Shown piece after piece: positions 21,035-32,126 of a DNA stretch of 64,000 nucleotides. Numbering within the stretch: the first letter of the stretch is position 1; each line of letters opens with the position of its first letter. Under the pieces are notes generated by a model. That model had not been told where the DNA came from and searched no databases. It saw nothing but the letters and a program-made list of their open reading frames with translations. Source of the stretch: Acephala macrosclerotiorum (Eukaryota; Ascomycota; Leotiomycetes; Helotiales; Mollisiaceae); NCBI GenBank assembly GCA_014904845.1, contig MU119228.1, positions 310,001 through 374,000 of the forward strand, written 5' to 3'. A program made the position numbers and the translations under genes.

Positions 21035-21905
21035 AGTGGCGGTTGACTGCGGTTTCGGTAGAGCCGTGTTGTGTCAATTGAGTCCAGTCGTAGAGTGCGC
21101 GCGACGAATAGTTGCTAGAGACTCGAAGAGTTGCAGTATTCGCAGAGAGTGTAGTGATGATGATTGATGATATTATTGCTTGATGATACTGAAGTCGACG
21201 GTGTTGATGATGGATGTTGATGAGGAAGAAAAGAAAAGTAGAAAGAGCTCGGAGAAAGCCATCGGTGCATTGCACAGAGCAAGTAATAAGGCGCGACTCG
21301 CAACTGCTCTTCTCGGGATTCGGCCATGAGTGCGTTGCTCGTTGCCGCTGATTTTGCTTGGAGGTGTTGTCAAGTGAAGTTTGCGAGAAACGGAAGCGAC
21401 GATAGGTCCCATGGTGAAGACATAATTTGGGCAACCCTTCTCGCTTTTATGTTCTATCTGGATATTTTCCAGGCTGCATGGCCTTGGAGTGAATAGAAAC
21501 ACCAGTTATGGAAGCTGAAGCCCGAAAGTAAGGATGGATTATCAGTGTATGAACTTCCACCTGACTCCGAGAACTTCACGACAACAAGGCATCTTCGCTT
21601 CAGGTTGACGAGAACGAAGGTATCTGTTGTGGAAGATGCCAAAAGAAAGAAAAAAAATCAAGTAAACAATGTGCTTTTGTTCCATTTACCGCGTGCATCG
21701 CGACTGATACCCAAAAATCGACAATCTCATATTTTGAACTTCGTTCCACCTCGTTTCCACGCTAACCCTGGATGACCAACTGTACTCTCTTCTTTTTAAT
21801 CTACTCTGTCGAGTCATGATTGTCAGGATCTACGGCTTTGCATTGTAGGCGCCTGGCCCCATGCTCCGGCATCAATCAGCATTTGCTTTCCCTTGACCCG
21901 TCTCA
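21035..21905. other. Intergenic; upstream region of the 354-residue protein gene
   Basis: About 870 bp. Long minus-strand open frames at 21000-21640 are low in protein-like content and are probably 5' leader and promoter. Confidence 0.45.
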
Positions 21906-22222
21906 TTATGTAGGAGCGCTTACATCAGAATCCGTGTACTTGCAACAAAACGGACTTTTGTCATCGACATCCTTACACTCGAATCGACTCTCGTTATCTT
22001 TGAAGTCGATGCTTCGTTCGATTGGTCTTGCTTCGACGCATGCAAGAGTTAGTGTTCGCTCTTAGCGTGAGATTAAAACAATGAGAGAAGAGGCAGAACA
22101 AACAGTTGCGACCCTCCCATTTCTCCGGTTCTGTACTCGCGGCAGAAGAACTTGTTTTCGCGTGCCATAGCTGAGGCTGCAAAGATGAGGGCGAAAGCCA
22201 TGAGAAGTTGAGTAAAACGCAT
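21906..22222 (-). CDS. Small secreted cysteine-containing protein
   Basis: The ATG at 22222 opens a secretion signal (MRFTQLLMAFALIFAASAMA). Exon 1 is 22104-22222. A 77-nt intron (donor GTTTGT, a CACTAACTC branch, acceptor GCAAG) leads to exon 2, 21906-22026. The product of 79 residues has FFCREYRTGEMGG, then DNESRFECKDVDDK and SPFCCKYTDSD. Four cysteines with one adjacent pair suggest a small disulphide-stabilised extracellular protein, effector-like in size, but no family is recognised. The splice is chosen because it alone brings the CC-containing frame in line with the signal peptide. A further exon after GTAAGC at 21923 is possible. Confidence 0.5.
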
Positions 22223-23193
22223 GATGAATTGTGAAGGTGCTTGAACTGGAAATTATTTGGCTTGAGAGGAGGTGCTAATGGGCAAGAATGAGGCGCTGAC
22301 TTGCTTTCTTATATAGCTGATCACCACTGTCAAGTGATGTTCGAACACACAATTCTAAAAGTAAATCTTACTGCTAAATACCAAATCGGCAAGAGAGCAA
22401 TATCTCGTCTGATCTTTGTCAGATGAAGTGGCGTAGGTTAAATATTCTGAAGTGCAGAATTGATCAATGTAATCCTTCGGCCGCCCCACAATTGGCTAAA
22501 TATCCCCAGATTTTCAATGCTGTGGTACCTTAAGCCAAACTTCTCGGCATTCCACTGGAACTGTTTTCGGGACCTTACGTAACAGCAAATTGCGCTAATT
22601 TTGCATCTTATAGGTAGTAAGCTGTATAGGCAAGCCTTCATCCAAGCGAGGAGAACAAAACGTCGTCGTAGAGAAGCAATGCCACCCTTCGGCGTTTCAC
22701 GGGCTGATGAGGGATTGCTGATCATCAGCCTGTTAGACTTCTATCGGTGGGCCCATAGCAAGACTGCAATAATGAAAAGGTACGTGGTTGTCTCGTAGGA
22801 TCTCGACCTCGGCCAAAGAGCCTAGACTTCGGAACCTAACAAAAACACGATTGCAAAATCATCTAACAAGAATAGTTTATACGGAGCAGCTAGATAAAAG
22901 AATCAGAACAAATCAAATCGTCCTCTCATCTTTGCACATCACTTGACCGCCTCCAATGCCCGACAGTGGGCCGTACGAGGCTTCCATACATCCTCTTTAC
23001 CTCAACTTATAATTGCATAACTTAAGAGACGATTCGACCTCAATCAATCTCAGTTGTCCTGACCGAATCCTGATAGTTGTTGGATCCCACAAATGGCCCT
23101 TAGTCTCGACCATTCCCTGCCTCGACTAGCTAGTTTTCTCAACCATCTAGCCTCGTTTGAACATTCTCTCTCACTCATCACAGCCCCTAAATC
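22223..23193. other. Intergenic, no gene recognised
   Basis: This is promoter-side DNA of the small secreted protein, then about 700 bp without a supportable gene. Confidence 0.45.
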
Positions 23194-23756
23194 TCAAACA
23201 ACCTCAATCAAAACACACTCCGCATCCGCATCCGGCCACTCAAACCCATCCAAGTACATCCTCAACATCTCACGATCAACACTCATCCCCTCACCTCCCT
23301 CTCCATTCTTCCTCAGCTCATCGTCATGTTTCCGTCGTCCCTCAATTCTTCTCCAAAGCGCTTCCTCTGTCCCCTTAAAACAACCACCACAATTTCGTAC
23401 TTTGACCTTCTTTCTCCTTCCCATCCTCGTTCCCCCTTTCCTTTTAGAGCAATCCCTCTATACCCATCCCTCATCTCCCTATTCCAAAAACTCAAATCCA
23501 GAACTACATCCCTCTTCCCCTCCCTCACCAACCTCCCAAGTTCCTCCTGTAGCTCTCCATATCTTTCCCACGGATAATCAAGATCATAGACGCCATGGTT
23601 CTCGAAAATGTATTTATCAATTGAAAGAGGAATGAAATTTGGGCATTGAGAAGCGATAGTACGGGTGAGTGTTGATTTTTTAGAATTTATGATACCGCAA
23701 GCCATTACACATATTCTCTGGCCAGCATTTTGAGCTTTATTGAGCTTTTGCTGCAA
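23194..23756 (-). pseudogene. P-loop kinase-like (AAA_33/zeta-type fold) gene, mutated
   Basis: The frame ICVMACGIINSKKSTLTRTI occupies the place of a Walker A motif, but GxxxxGK[ST] has become GIINSKKS, so nucleotide binding should be lost. Downstream are IDKYIFENHGVYDLDYPWER, a helix with LVREGKRDVVLDLSFWNREM, then a frameshift in a T run near 23375. The C-terminal half lies in the next frame (GTEEALWRRIEGRRKHDDEL and MSVDREMLRMYLDGFEWPDA), ending in VLIEVV. This order fits small ATP-binding kinases of the AAA_33 group. No ATG precedes the P-loop in frame except the Met four residues before it. The three changed P-loop codons are all explainable by G to A or C to T. Confidence 0.7.
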
Positions 23757-24309
23757 TGCTCATGGGATGACCCTAATCGAGAGTTGGATGGCTGCCATGG
23801 TCTTGGCTACTTGACTTTGGGACTCAGTTGAGGTCTGAATCAAATTGATCCAATGCGCGATGAAAGTAGGATGCAAATGAAGTGACTCGCTCGTTGTTGA
23901 CTCACCACACATGATACGATGCCGAGTTGCCCAGATACTTCTTAGCAACGGCCATCCAAAGGCGAGGAACAAGAAGGAAAAGGAGCGATGTGTATCGTTC
24001 CATTCATTTCTCGGTCTTGTACAACCGTGCCTTCGTCCCCATCCGGGTATAAAGCAACCGTACTGTACACGAGTCTATCTTTGCTATGGCCTATAGTGAC
24101 AATCGAGAACAAATCCGCACCCGACAAGCAAAGATGTCCCTAACGTTCAGCAAAGAATTCGAAAATGCATGCTCCAAACGCCATCAATCAACACCCTTCA
24201 CATAAGTCGTATCGTATCCCAAACAAGACCCTTCCATCCATCCATCCATCATCAATCTCCCAAGTTCCTCATATATTCCATCCATCAATCATAAACACAA
24301 ATCCCTTCC
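23757..24309. other. Intergenic with CATC microsatellite
   Basis: No gene recognised. A short CATC tandem run lies at about 24232-24250, close to the 3' end of the RhoGEF gene. Confidence 0.5.
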
Positions 24310-27300
24310 TTACGCCCCATTTCCCTTCAGGATTGCTCTCAAAGTCAAAAGCTCACGTCTCTGAACATTATTCTCCCTCTTCAACTTCGCCGCCTCATCA
24401 CTCGTCTCCTTGAGTTTGATAACAAGTTCCTCTTTATCTTCCTTTCCCTTTCCTTTGATAGCCTTGACGATCTTCGCCAATTCTACATTAAATCTGCTGT
24501 AAAGAATCTCGTTTTCGGCAGTGCTCTCTCTGTACATCTGATCTAGGCCCTTGACTTTGAATTCGCTAGCCTGAAGACTCTTCTCTAGGTCGGCTTTGAC
24601 GGCGTCGTTGCGAGATGTGAGGTCCTTGATCACTTCTGGGATGCGGGATTCGAGGGACTTCACCGTAGTCGTGAGTTTGGTGAGGTCGGGTGAGCGGACG
24701 GTCGACGATGTGTTGAGTTTCGCCATTTCTTCGCCAATCTTGGATAGCTCGTTTTGAAGAGATGCTTCAGCTTCGTTGATAGCTTTGGCTTCGTTTTGGA
24801 GTCGCTCGCGCAGCTTTTGTGGGCTTTGGAGTCGGAGCTTCTGAGGTGACGATGGCTTGCTCGGGCTGGTGGTTGGTCGGGAGATGGATGGAGTGCGGCC
24901 GCGAAGGGTTGGAATGTTGGATGACATCGACAGCGCCTTGGAATGACCCTTTGTACCACTGGTAGACCAGAGATCCTTGATGATCACGACATCAGATTGG
25001 ATGTTATTGGGGCGTTCAGTGAGGTTCCCAATGTTTCTCGAAGTCGAACCATTCAAGGGAGTGTTCTCCTTCTGAACGGGCGAGCTAGTGCTATACATAG
25101 CTGATCTGGTCTGATCTATGATGGGTGTTCCGCCTGCGACTGGGATCCTCGTCGGTGACGGTGTCTTTGGAGATGAGTTCAACTTCGGACCCCTTCGTCC
25201 ATCGGATGAAAGTGGCGAGTTAGCCAGGGCAGCTGCTGCCACCAGTGTCTTCAAGTCTGAGAGAGAGCTTCGTCGCTTTTTCTTCAAGGTCTTTGTAGTA
25301 TCCTTCTGCTCTTCAGGAGGGGGCGAGGCTCCGATAGTACTGAGCCTTGTCGAAGGACCCTGTGAACTGGTAGGTCGCTCATCAAACGCACCGAGAACCG
25401 TTGGCCTATCGCGAGAACTAGGTCGTCTCGGAGATCCCTCGATGGATCGCGATCTGTTGAGCGATCCCTTCGACAAACTGGAAGGAGTGATGACCTCGCC
25501 GGTAGCAACATGACGATTAGTCTTACTCAGCGTACGCCAGACGGAGGGTCGATCGCCATCGCCTTTGCTGTTCTGTCGCAGTAATGTATCTGCAAAGCGC
25601 TTTCGGAACGAGGACGTGTTTGATGCAACAGAACCTGTTGCGGAAGCATTGTTGCGACCGCCGGAAATTGAACCAAACGCGGAGTTATTACCTGTACCAT
25701 AGCCCTGGATAGCGCCAGGTCCAATGTCATCGAAAAGTCGTTCCTGGTCTTCGACCATCCGATCGAGCAAATTGATGTACTCATGTGGTTCGCCATCAAT
25801 TACAAGCAACTCGGCGAAAGAAATCGTCAATGCGCCTCGATCGCCATCATTTCCGCAGCCTTCAAGAAGATCAGCAAGCAGCTTGATGATCGCGATGAAA
25901 GCTCTTCTGTTCTGGGGAGCCATTTCGGCAAAGACCATCTTGACGTATTCGGCAAAATCATTGGGGTAGAGTCTCAAGGCTCTGTCCTGAAGCTCATTCA
26001 AGGTGCTTGCTGTCATTACTGGGCCCATCTGATCTTTCCATGCCAATCTCAAGTACTTTTCGAAGGCCACGAACAGGATATCGACCGTGGCCTCAGAAGC
26101 CGTACGTTGATCAAAGGGATTTTCAATAAAAGTATTGTAGACAGCATTAATCGATAGTTCGTCAGCGGTGGTTCGATTTCTTAGTACCCGTCCGATAACA
26201 TTGCCCTTACGAGCTTGAAGTGCAGCGATGTAGCCCGTGAATGTTTCCTCCAGACGAACCAAGGGGTTTGTAGGTCTTTCACCAGCTCGTTGACTACCTC
26301 TGAGGTCGACGTCTTGGATCGAGTGAGTCGATTTGTTGCTATTCGTCCTCGAGAGTGCTGGTGGCTGCATAGAGGGAACGTTGCCCATAACTGGTGTTCT
26401 CGGGTATTTCGACGAACTTCCATATCCCGACGAATGAAGAGATGTAGTCGAACCATTGAAACCAGCTGAAAGAAAGCTAGAAAGCATCTTGACTGGAGAT
26501 CCTGGCCTAAAGGACTTCGACTTGTCTCCTTCGCGTAAGATGGGTATTGCCCTGAGGATCCTTGAGTAAAATGTGATGAAGGAGACGGTCATTGACGGAT
26601 TGCTGGGATGAAATTGGGACCGAAGTAAATCATTCACTATTCTAATCAGTCAAAGATCTCGACCTAAGGAATTGCACATACCTCGTTTCATGAACGTTGA
26701 TAGGAACAGTTCAATGTGCACCTCGTCAACAAACAACCTGTCATGAAGACCACCTGTCTCAAGCTTATACTTGAAGCCTGCTGCAAGGGACGCAATGTTA
26801 CAAACAATATCAACACCATAATGGCCAACTGGAGCGCCTTTCGTGCCCTTTTCATGATCGACCACGATGCGTATAGGTGCTGGTTCCTTTCTACCCTTCA
26901 CCAGAGTATCGAGACCTTCCTCAAAGACAGAAGTATGAAGACTAATCTCAGCGGCAGGTAATCTGATTGACCGCAAATACCACCTATCAGTCTCTCGTTC
27001 TGATTCGGAAAATCTACCCTCAACCCTGGCCTTAGTCACTTCCTCGGTAAACTTCAGAGCCTTGGCTTCGTATGCTCCTTGCAAGCTGAAGCAACGCACC
27101 GTCGCCGCTGAAAGGGTACTATTTCGGCCACTTCCAGCGTCCTTCAACTCATGGAGCGACACCAAGGAGACGACATGGCCATCATCGGACATTGTGAAGC
27201 GTGTTTCTCCAAGGGGATGCCAACCGGTGAAGGTAAGCTCGAAGATCTTCTTTTGACCTCCAGCGTTGGCAGTGATCGAAGCCATCATACTTGCTGCAGA

Positions 27301-28953
27301 AGGCTTGTCAACCTCGGCCATGAGACCTCGTGCAGACATGGTACACTCTCTGGACTTTCTCAGGATAATGACACAATCTGCGAATAATAAAAACATTCCT
27401 TCTCTTACGACTCCTGCAGCTGGCGAAGGAGGGCAATGATATGGGGCTGGAAGCTCAATAAATTCTGCGGCAGTGATCAAGCGACCTTGTAGCTTGAGAG
27501 TTGCTGGCCAATTGTCGACCAAGTTGCGGAGTCGGTGTACGATTTGCTCCTTGTCGGCGACGGGTGGATCGAGAGAGCAGATTTCCGTGATGATGTCTCG
27601 CGCCTTGAGCATTGGCTGAAGAGCTGGGTGCAGCACAGGAAGGAAGTTGACGATGTTGTCAATGAAGAGACTGTATCTTGGTAATCTCTGGACTGGTTCG
27701 ATTACGGCTGAACGAAGTCGTTGTTCGCCAGTTTGTTGCACTCGTTGTGAGAAGCTGGATTGCTGCTTCACGAAAAGAGTAATGATTTGTGGAAATTCTT
27801 GGCTTGCACGGATGTATTCTTGGTAGCACTCTGAGAATTGGGGAAACCATTCTAGGAGGACTCTCGAGAAAGTAAGGGCTCCAGTGGGGTCCTTGAGTCT
27901 ACCCGTACCATATCTTGATCCAGTCGAAGTGACAATGGGAGCCTCCAGGTCTTGCATAGCATCCTCCTCAGTCTCATCCATAACTTTCTTGATCTCAGCA
28001 AGGAATGCCGAATTGACTGCCAGGATCCTATCTAGAGATTTTGGGAAAAGTTTTGTCAAGTCATCCACGGAAGGACTGAAACTTCCAAAAGCCCTACTCT
28101 TTGCCTTTTGACGGAAGTCATCCGCAATATGGTTGACCAACTCGTGCATCTTCATGACATATCGTTCTTCGGTATCGACCAATTCGCTCATCTCCCGCCG
28201 AAGAGACATCTTCTGGTCCTTTAGGAATGATCGCGACCTATTGAGAGAGTTGGCTTTGGAAGGGGCTCGTCGAAGCTTCGAAGTTGGGAGGAATGCCACC
28301 TCGCCGAACAATTTGACCAAAGGGGCATATTCTCCATATTGCTTGAGGGTAGGATCCAAGAGTGCGTCCTCATCCTCATCCATATTTTCATCAGGGTCCA
28401 GCTCTTGGAATGGTGCGATGGATCCTGGAGGCAAGACCAAATCCACATCGACATGATTGATGCTCTGAGGTCGCAAAGCTGCCTCAATGTCGTGTACCAC
28501 TTCTGCCATGTTCTCCACCCGAACCATGGACGCCGCCAAATCTGCCGCATGTTGTTCGCAAAAGAGTGTTGGAGCTGATCCAGGTCTCTTGCTCTTTGAG
28601 CTTGCAGCTTGGACAATCAAGCCAGCCTTCACAACTTCTGGCAACTCCTTGAAGTATTTCAGCAAACCAAACGCGAGCCCCCGACATACTTCATCTCCTT
28701 GCCTATCGCGCGGCAGATGATTGACCGATTGGTAGAAGGGTGAGTTCGGAGAGATGGTGATGCGCAGGTAGCTTTGGAAGCCAGCGGCGGTGAAGACATG
28801 GACTTGAACTCGAGAGCTGTTGAGGGTGGAATTGGTCGTTGTGGAGGCGCCATGGAAGACAAGAACTGGCAGATGTCCTAGGTAAGGGTCAGTAGTATGA
28901 TAGAGGTTGACTTCGTCTTGCGACAAAGTCAACTCTTCTATGACTCGAACCAT
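24310..28953 (-). CDS. Rho guanine-nucleotide exchange factor (DH-PH) with GAP-like region
   Basis: Two exons (26682-28953 and 24310-26636), separated by a 45-nt intron, give 1532 residues starting MVRVIEELTLSQDEVN. It should activate a Rho-family GTPase at the cell cortex. A DH domain occupies about residues 250-463, with the CR1 motif ELVDTEERYVMKMHELVNHI and the CR3 signature EPVQRLPRYSLFIDNI. A PH-like segment follows to about 640. At about 885-1020 a helical block (NPLVRLEETFTGYIAAL ... PQNRRAFIAIIKLLADLLE) resembles a RhoGAP core without an obvious arginine finger. Then comes a Ser/Pro-rich linker of about 300 residues and a C-terminal coiled coil. The length and N-terminal DH recall Bud3-type GEFs of septation, but that name is unproven. 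It is divergent from the Dcc1 gene. Confidence 0.88.
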
Positions 28954-29530
28954 TGTATATTGTCGAGGTCGCTGATGGTTAGTCCGGGTCGTTCAATTGG
29001 CCTCGTCAGGCATAACGAAGGATCCTCGATGATAGCGGATCAATTGACAAAGAGGTCGAAGTGTTGGAAACTGGCGGGCGTTGAGGATTTTGTGAGGTTG
29101 ATCATCTGGTTGGTTGGGAAAGATTCACAAGGCAAAGTCGCGTTGATATCGCGTTTTTGTTGTTTTGCTGTGCGTCGATGCAGGTACAAACTTAGGGCAA
29201 ACAAAAGCTCGACTCCTCTTGGTTCTCGATGCAGCTTCAGGGATCACCGTGCAGTAGTAAAGTTTTAAAAAACATTCCCCAGCGCCATTGCTTGGTTCTA
29301 TCTTTAGAAGCTGCAAGTCGGAGCATTTTTTTGAGGATCCATACACCGTGCCCGACGCGTTAATTGGCTGGAAGCTAAGGATATCACCGCCGTCCGTTTT
29401 TCTTCACAACCCCGCCAAACTTTTACATGAAACAACCATCGGGATATCTTTGTACAACTCAGCAGCTCAAGAGACCACATGCAAATTCATGAAAGATTCT
29501 TCAGCAGCATTATTGACTACAAGAACCAAG
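28954..29530. promoter_or_regulatory. Divergent promoter, RhoGEF / DCC1
   Basis: The 577 bp between two outward-facing starts must hold both promoters. No specific operator was identified. Confidence 0.6.
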
Positions 29531-30010
29531 ATGGCTACACAATATGCCAACGATATCCCATTCTCTGCGAGCCACGACCAACAGGCTTTCAAGCTCCTCG
29601 AGCTTCCACCTGAGCTTCTGGCTCTTCTCGAGTCAGACAATCCGCCAACAACGTAGCACCTTCTTCCTCTGGTGTTGAGCAACAGCTAACACTCTCGTAG
29701 TCTGACAATCACGTCTTCGAAAGCCACCGAAACCACCCCAGGCTACGCTCTGCTTTGCTACGGAGAGAAGAAGTACCAGATGCGACAAAAGAACACATCC
29801 AATCCCATCATGATACTTCAGCCCTCTCGATCCATGCCTACAGATTCGGACAATGCGGAAACCTTCATCCCTGTTCCGTCGGTTACTACGATCTCGAAGA
29901 TTGAGGATACAATCGAGCTGATTCTACAGGAGGCAGATGCAAAGGCGGTACCTAAGGTCAACAAATGGCACGAGAAGTTCGCGAAGAGTAGGGCAGAGAA
30001 GAAAAAATGA
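29531..30010 (+). CDS. Sister chromatid cohesion protein Dcc1 (short form)
   Basis: Two exons (29531-29652 and 29701-30010) flank a 48-nt intron with a CTAAC branch. The product has 143 residues and starts MATQYANDIPFSASHDQQAF. Dcc1 with Ctf8 and Ctf18-RFC loads PCNA and supports cohesion in S phase in the nucleus. The family N-terminus is recognisable: FKLLELPPELLALLESDN, then GYALLCYGEKKYQMRQKNTS and NPIMILQPS. The C-terminus is short and basic (WHEKFAKSRAEKKK). Yeast Dcc1 is about 380 residues, so only the N-terminal Ctf8-binding part is present, probably a natural short fungal form because the stop is clean. An in-frame Met 14 codons upstream is a possible alternative start. It is convergent with the amidohydrolase 116 bp away. 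Confidence 0.75.
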
Positions 30011-30126
30011 CCGAGGCAGACTCGGAACATTGGAAATTATATTATTGTGGACGATATCACTCTGCTGGAACAAATCAGGAAGGCTCAAACTCCCTCATCG
30101 GTTTGGACTATTTGATTCTCGCACCC

Positions 30127-31263
30127 CTATGTTCCCAGCTTCAACAACTTCCTTGCATTCTGGAACCCGAACTTCTCCTTAGTCCTCTGACTCAACTCTA
30201 ATCGATCAAACCACCCTCCAATCTCAACCATATCCTCAAAGGGATAGTCCACTGAAAACATCACCCTATCCTCGCCCAAACTTCTCCAGGTATCAACCAA
30301 TGTGCCCGAATCCTGTACACCACTAGTGGTCGCCCAAAAGTTCTTCTCCCAATACTCAGTAAGCGGTTTCTTTGCTGGCCAATACGGAGTAAAGTGTCTC
30401 ATCCTTTGCTCGATTCTAGGAAGAAAGAATGGCAAGCCTTCTCCACAATGTCCTAGAATGATTTGGAGGGTTGGATACGTATCGAAGAGTCCGGAAACCA
30501 TGAGCCTCAGTACATGTGCACTTGTCTCGGAACTGAATCCCCATGGTGATCCTGCAAGGAAGTTGTAGTCTTCATACACCCTCTGCTGGCCTGGGGGCGG
30601 TGATCTGGGATGGAGATATATCGGAACATCCAATTCAACAACCTTCTCCAAGAATGGTGCCATGGAGGGATCATCGAGATACACAACGTTGTCCGCAGAC
30701 CCGTTATTCGTGTATCCTCCTACGAATGATCCCACTCCGCCGAGTGTGCTCACACATCTTTCCAGCTCCGTCGCAGCGGAAACGGGGTCTTGCAAGGCAT
30801 TACTGCACCAAAATTCGAACCTACCCGAGTAATTCCCATTCTTATATACCCTCGCAACCTCATCATTCACATAAGCCGCCGCTATCGTCGCAAAAGTCTT
30901 ATTAAACACACCCTGTATCCCAGGAGCTCCAAACATCAACACAGATATCGAGACATTGGCAGAATCCATAGCAGCAATCCTGGAGTCGATGTTGGTGAGT
31001 CTAGGAACAACATCTCCTTGGTAGATCGGAAGGTCGAAATTTACTTCATTTGTGAAATTGACGAAGGGAGTGGTGTAGACTCCAGAAAAGAGGGTGTTGC
31101 CGACGTGTTCTTCTAGAGCGATTTTTCCGGGAACAGAAGTTGAGGGGTCGTAGAAGGTCGGACGGCCGGAGTTGAGGGGGATTTCTTGCGGGGTGTAGTT
31201 CGCGGGTTGAGCGATGGATTGTCCTAGGAGGAGGAGGACAATGAATGAGAGAGCCACGGCCAT
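30127..31263 (-). CDS. Secreted amidohydrolase-2 family (de)carboxylase
   Basis: This is a single exon of 378 residues. It begins with a strong signal peptide (MAVALSFIVLLLLGQSIAQP), so unlike its paralogue at 10237-11211 it should be exported. Metal-site motifs are intact: IALEEHV (E51, H53), PIYLHPR, IILGHCGEGLPFFLPRIEQR and MFSVDYPFEDM. Several Asn-x-Ser/Thr sequons (NVS, NKT, NYS, NGS) fit a glycosylated extracellular enzyme. The family comprises 2,3-dihydroxybenzoate/resorcylate decarboxylases and ACMSD. A role on environmental phenolic acids is plausible but inferred. The start is the only Met that gives the leader. Confidence 0.88.
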   Translation of the reverse strand: MAVALSFIVLLLLGQSIAQPANYTPQEIPLNSGRPTFYDPSTSVPGKIALEEHVGNTLFSGVYTTPFVNFTNEVNFDLPIYQGDVVPRLTNIDSRIAAMDSANVSISVLMFGAPGIQGVFNKTFATIAAAYVNDEVARVYKNGNYSGRFEFWCSNALQDPVSAATELERCVSTLGGVGSFVGGYTNNGSADNVVYLDDPSMAPFLEKVVELDVPIYLHPRSPPPGQQRVYEDYNFLAGSPWGFSSETSAHVLRLMVSGLFDTYPTLQIILGHCGEGLPFFLPRIEQRMRHFTPYWPAKKPLTEYWEKNFWATTSGVQDSGTLVDTWRSLGEDRVMFSVDYPFEDMVEIGGWFDRLELSQRTKEKFGFQNARKLLKLGT

Positions 31264-32126
31264 CTTGACTTGGGAATTGTCCGACGCGGGATGGGGAACT
31301 CCATGGCGGGCGGGATAGACTTTATCAACATGGGCAAAGGCTTCCCCTCACAAGGATTAATGTGAAGCTTTCCATATCAAGGCAAGTACCGAGATCATAC
31401 GGCGCAAGTGTCGGGATGATATGCAGTACCTGCATTGTCAATACGACTCTGCTCATTTGATAGGTGGCAATCATCTGTTTATCCTCATATCGTGGTACTA
31501 ATGTTCTGGGCTCGGCAATACCTTGTTCCTGTCCAACCGAGGGGAGGAATCATGGAGGGTTGCATGTGGTATGGTGCGGACCCTGGGATTGCGGTAATGA
31601 TTCCGGATGGTGGTTCTGGAGGAGCGCTAAAATGGTACGAGGAGAAAGGTCTTGATGGAATGGAGATGTAGAGAAGTGTAAATGTGTAGATAGCATGTCC
31701 CAAATCTTGCCTGTGATTGCGTTTGATTGTCTGGAGAAGATGGATGTTGAAGAGCATCGAAAGCTCCACCCTCCACCGCAAAATGCAACGAGGATCTCGG
31801 CTTTTCGTTTTTATATATTAAATGTAAATTGGAAAGTTCGTTATTGCGTGATAGTCCTATGAGACCTAGGGAAAGTTTCCCCACGACTTCTGACCCTCCG
31901 CATTTTCACCTCTATGCGCGCTTGCTATGGGAGGAGGGAAGGTAAATGTCTGTTGAGACAATTTGACAAACACTTGTTGCATTCACTTCTGCACAAATAC
32001 TTGCTAGTTGCTAGATTCGCAGCCGAAATAGACATAAGAAAAAAGAGTCTACCCCATTCCAAAATCCTGCTGCTATTCAAGATCTCCTCGCTGCTCAATC
32101 TACTTGGTGTGTCTCCAAATCCTTCT
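31264..32126. other. Intergenic; promoter of the secreted amidohydrolase
   Basis: About 860 bp. A 100-codon minus-strand frame around 31490-31880 has no recognisable protein. The right end is the 3' flank of the acetyltransferase gene. Confidence 0.5.

Noticed and set aside
23093..23635. 180-codon plus-strand frame rich in Ser/Pro/His
   Set aside because: It is the antisense shadow of the P-loop kinase-like remnant.
26650..28953. Two separate adjacent genes for the RhoGEF halves
   Set aside because: A 45-nt GT-AG intron at 26637-26681 joins both frames exactly, and the second half has no ATG at its start.
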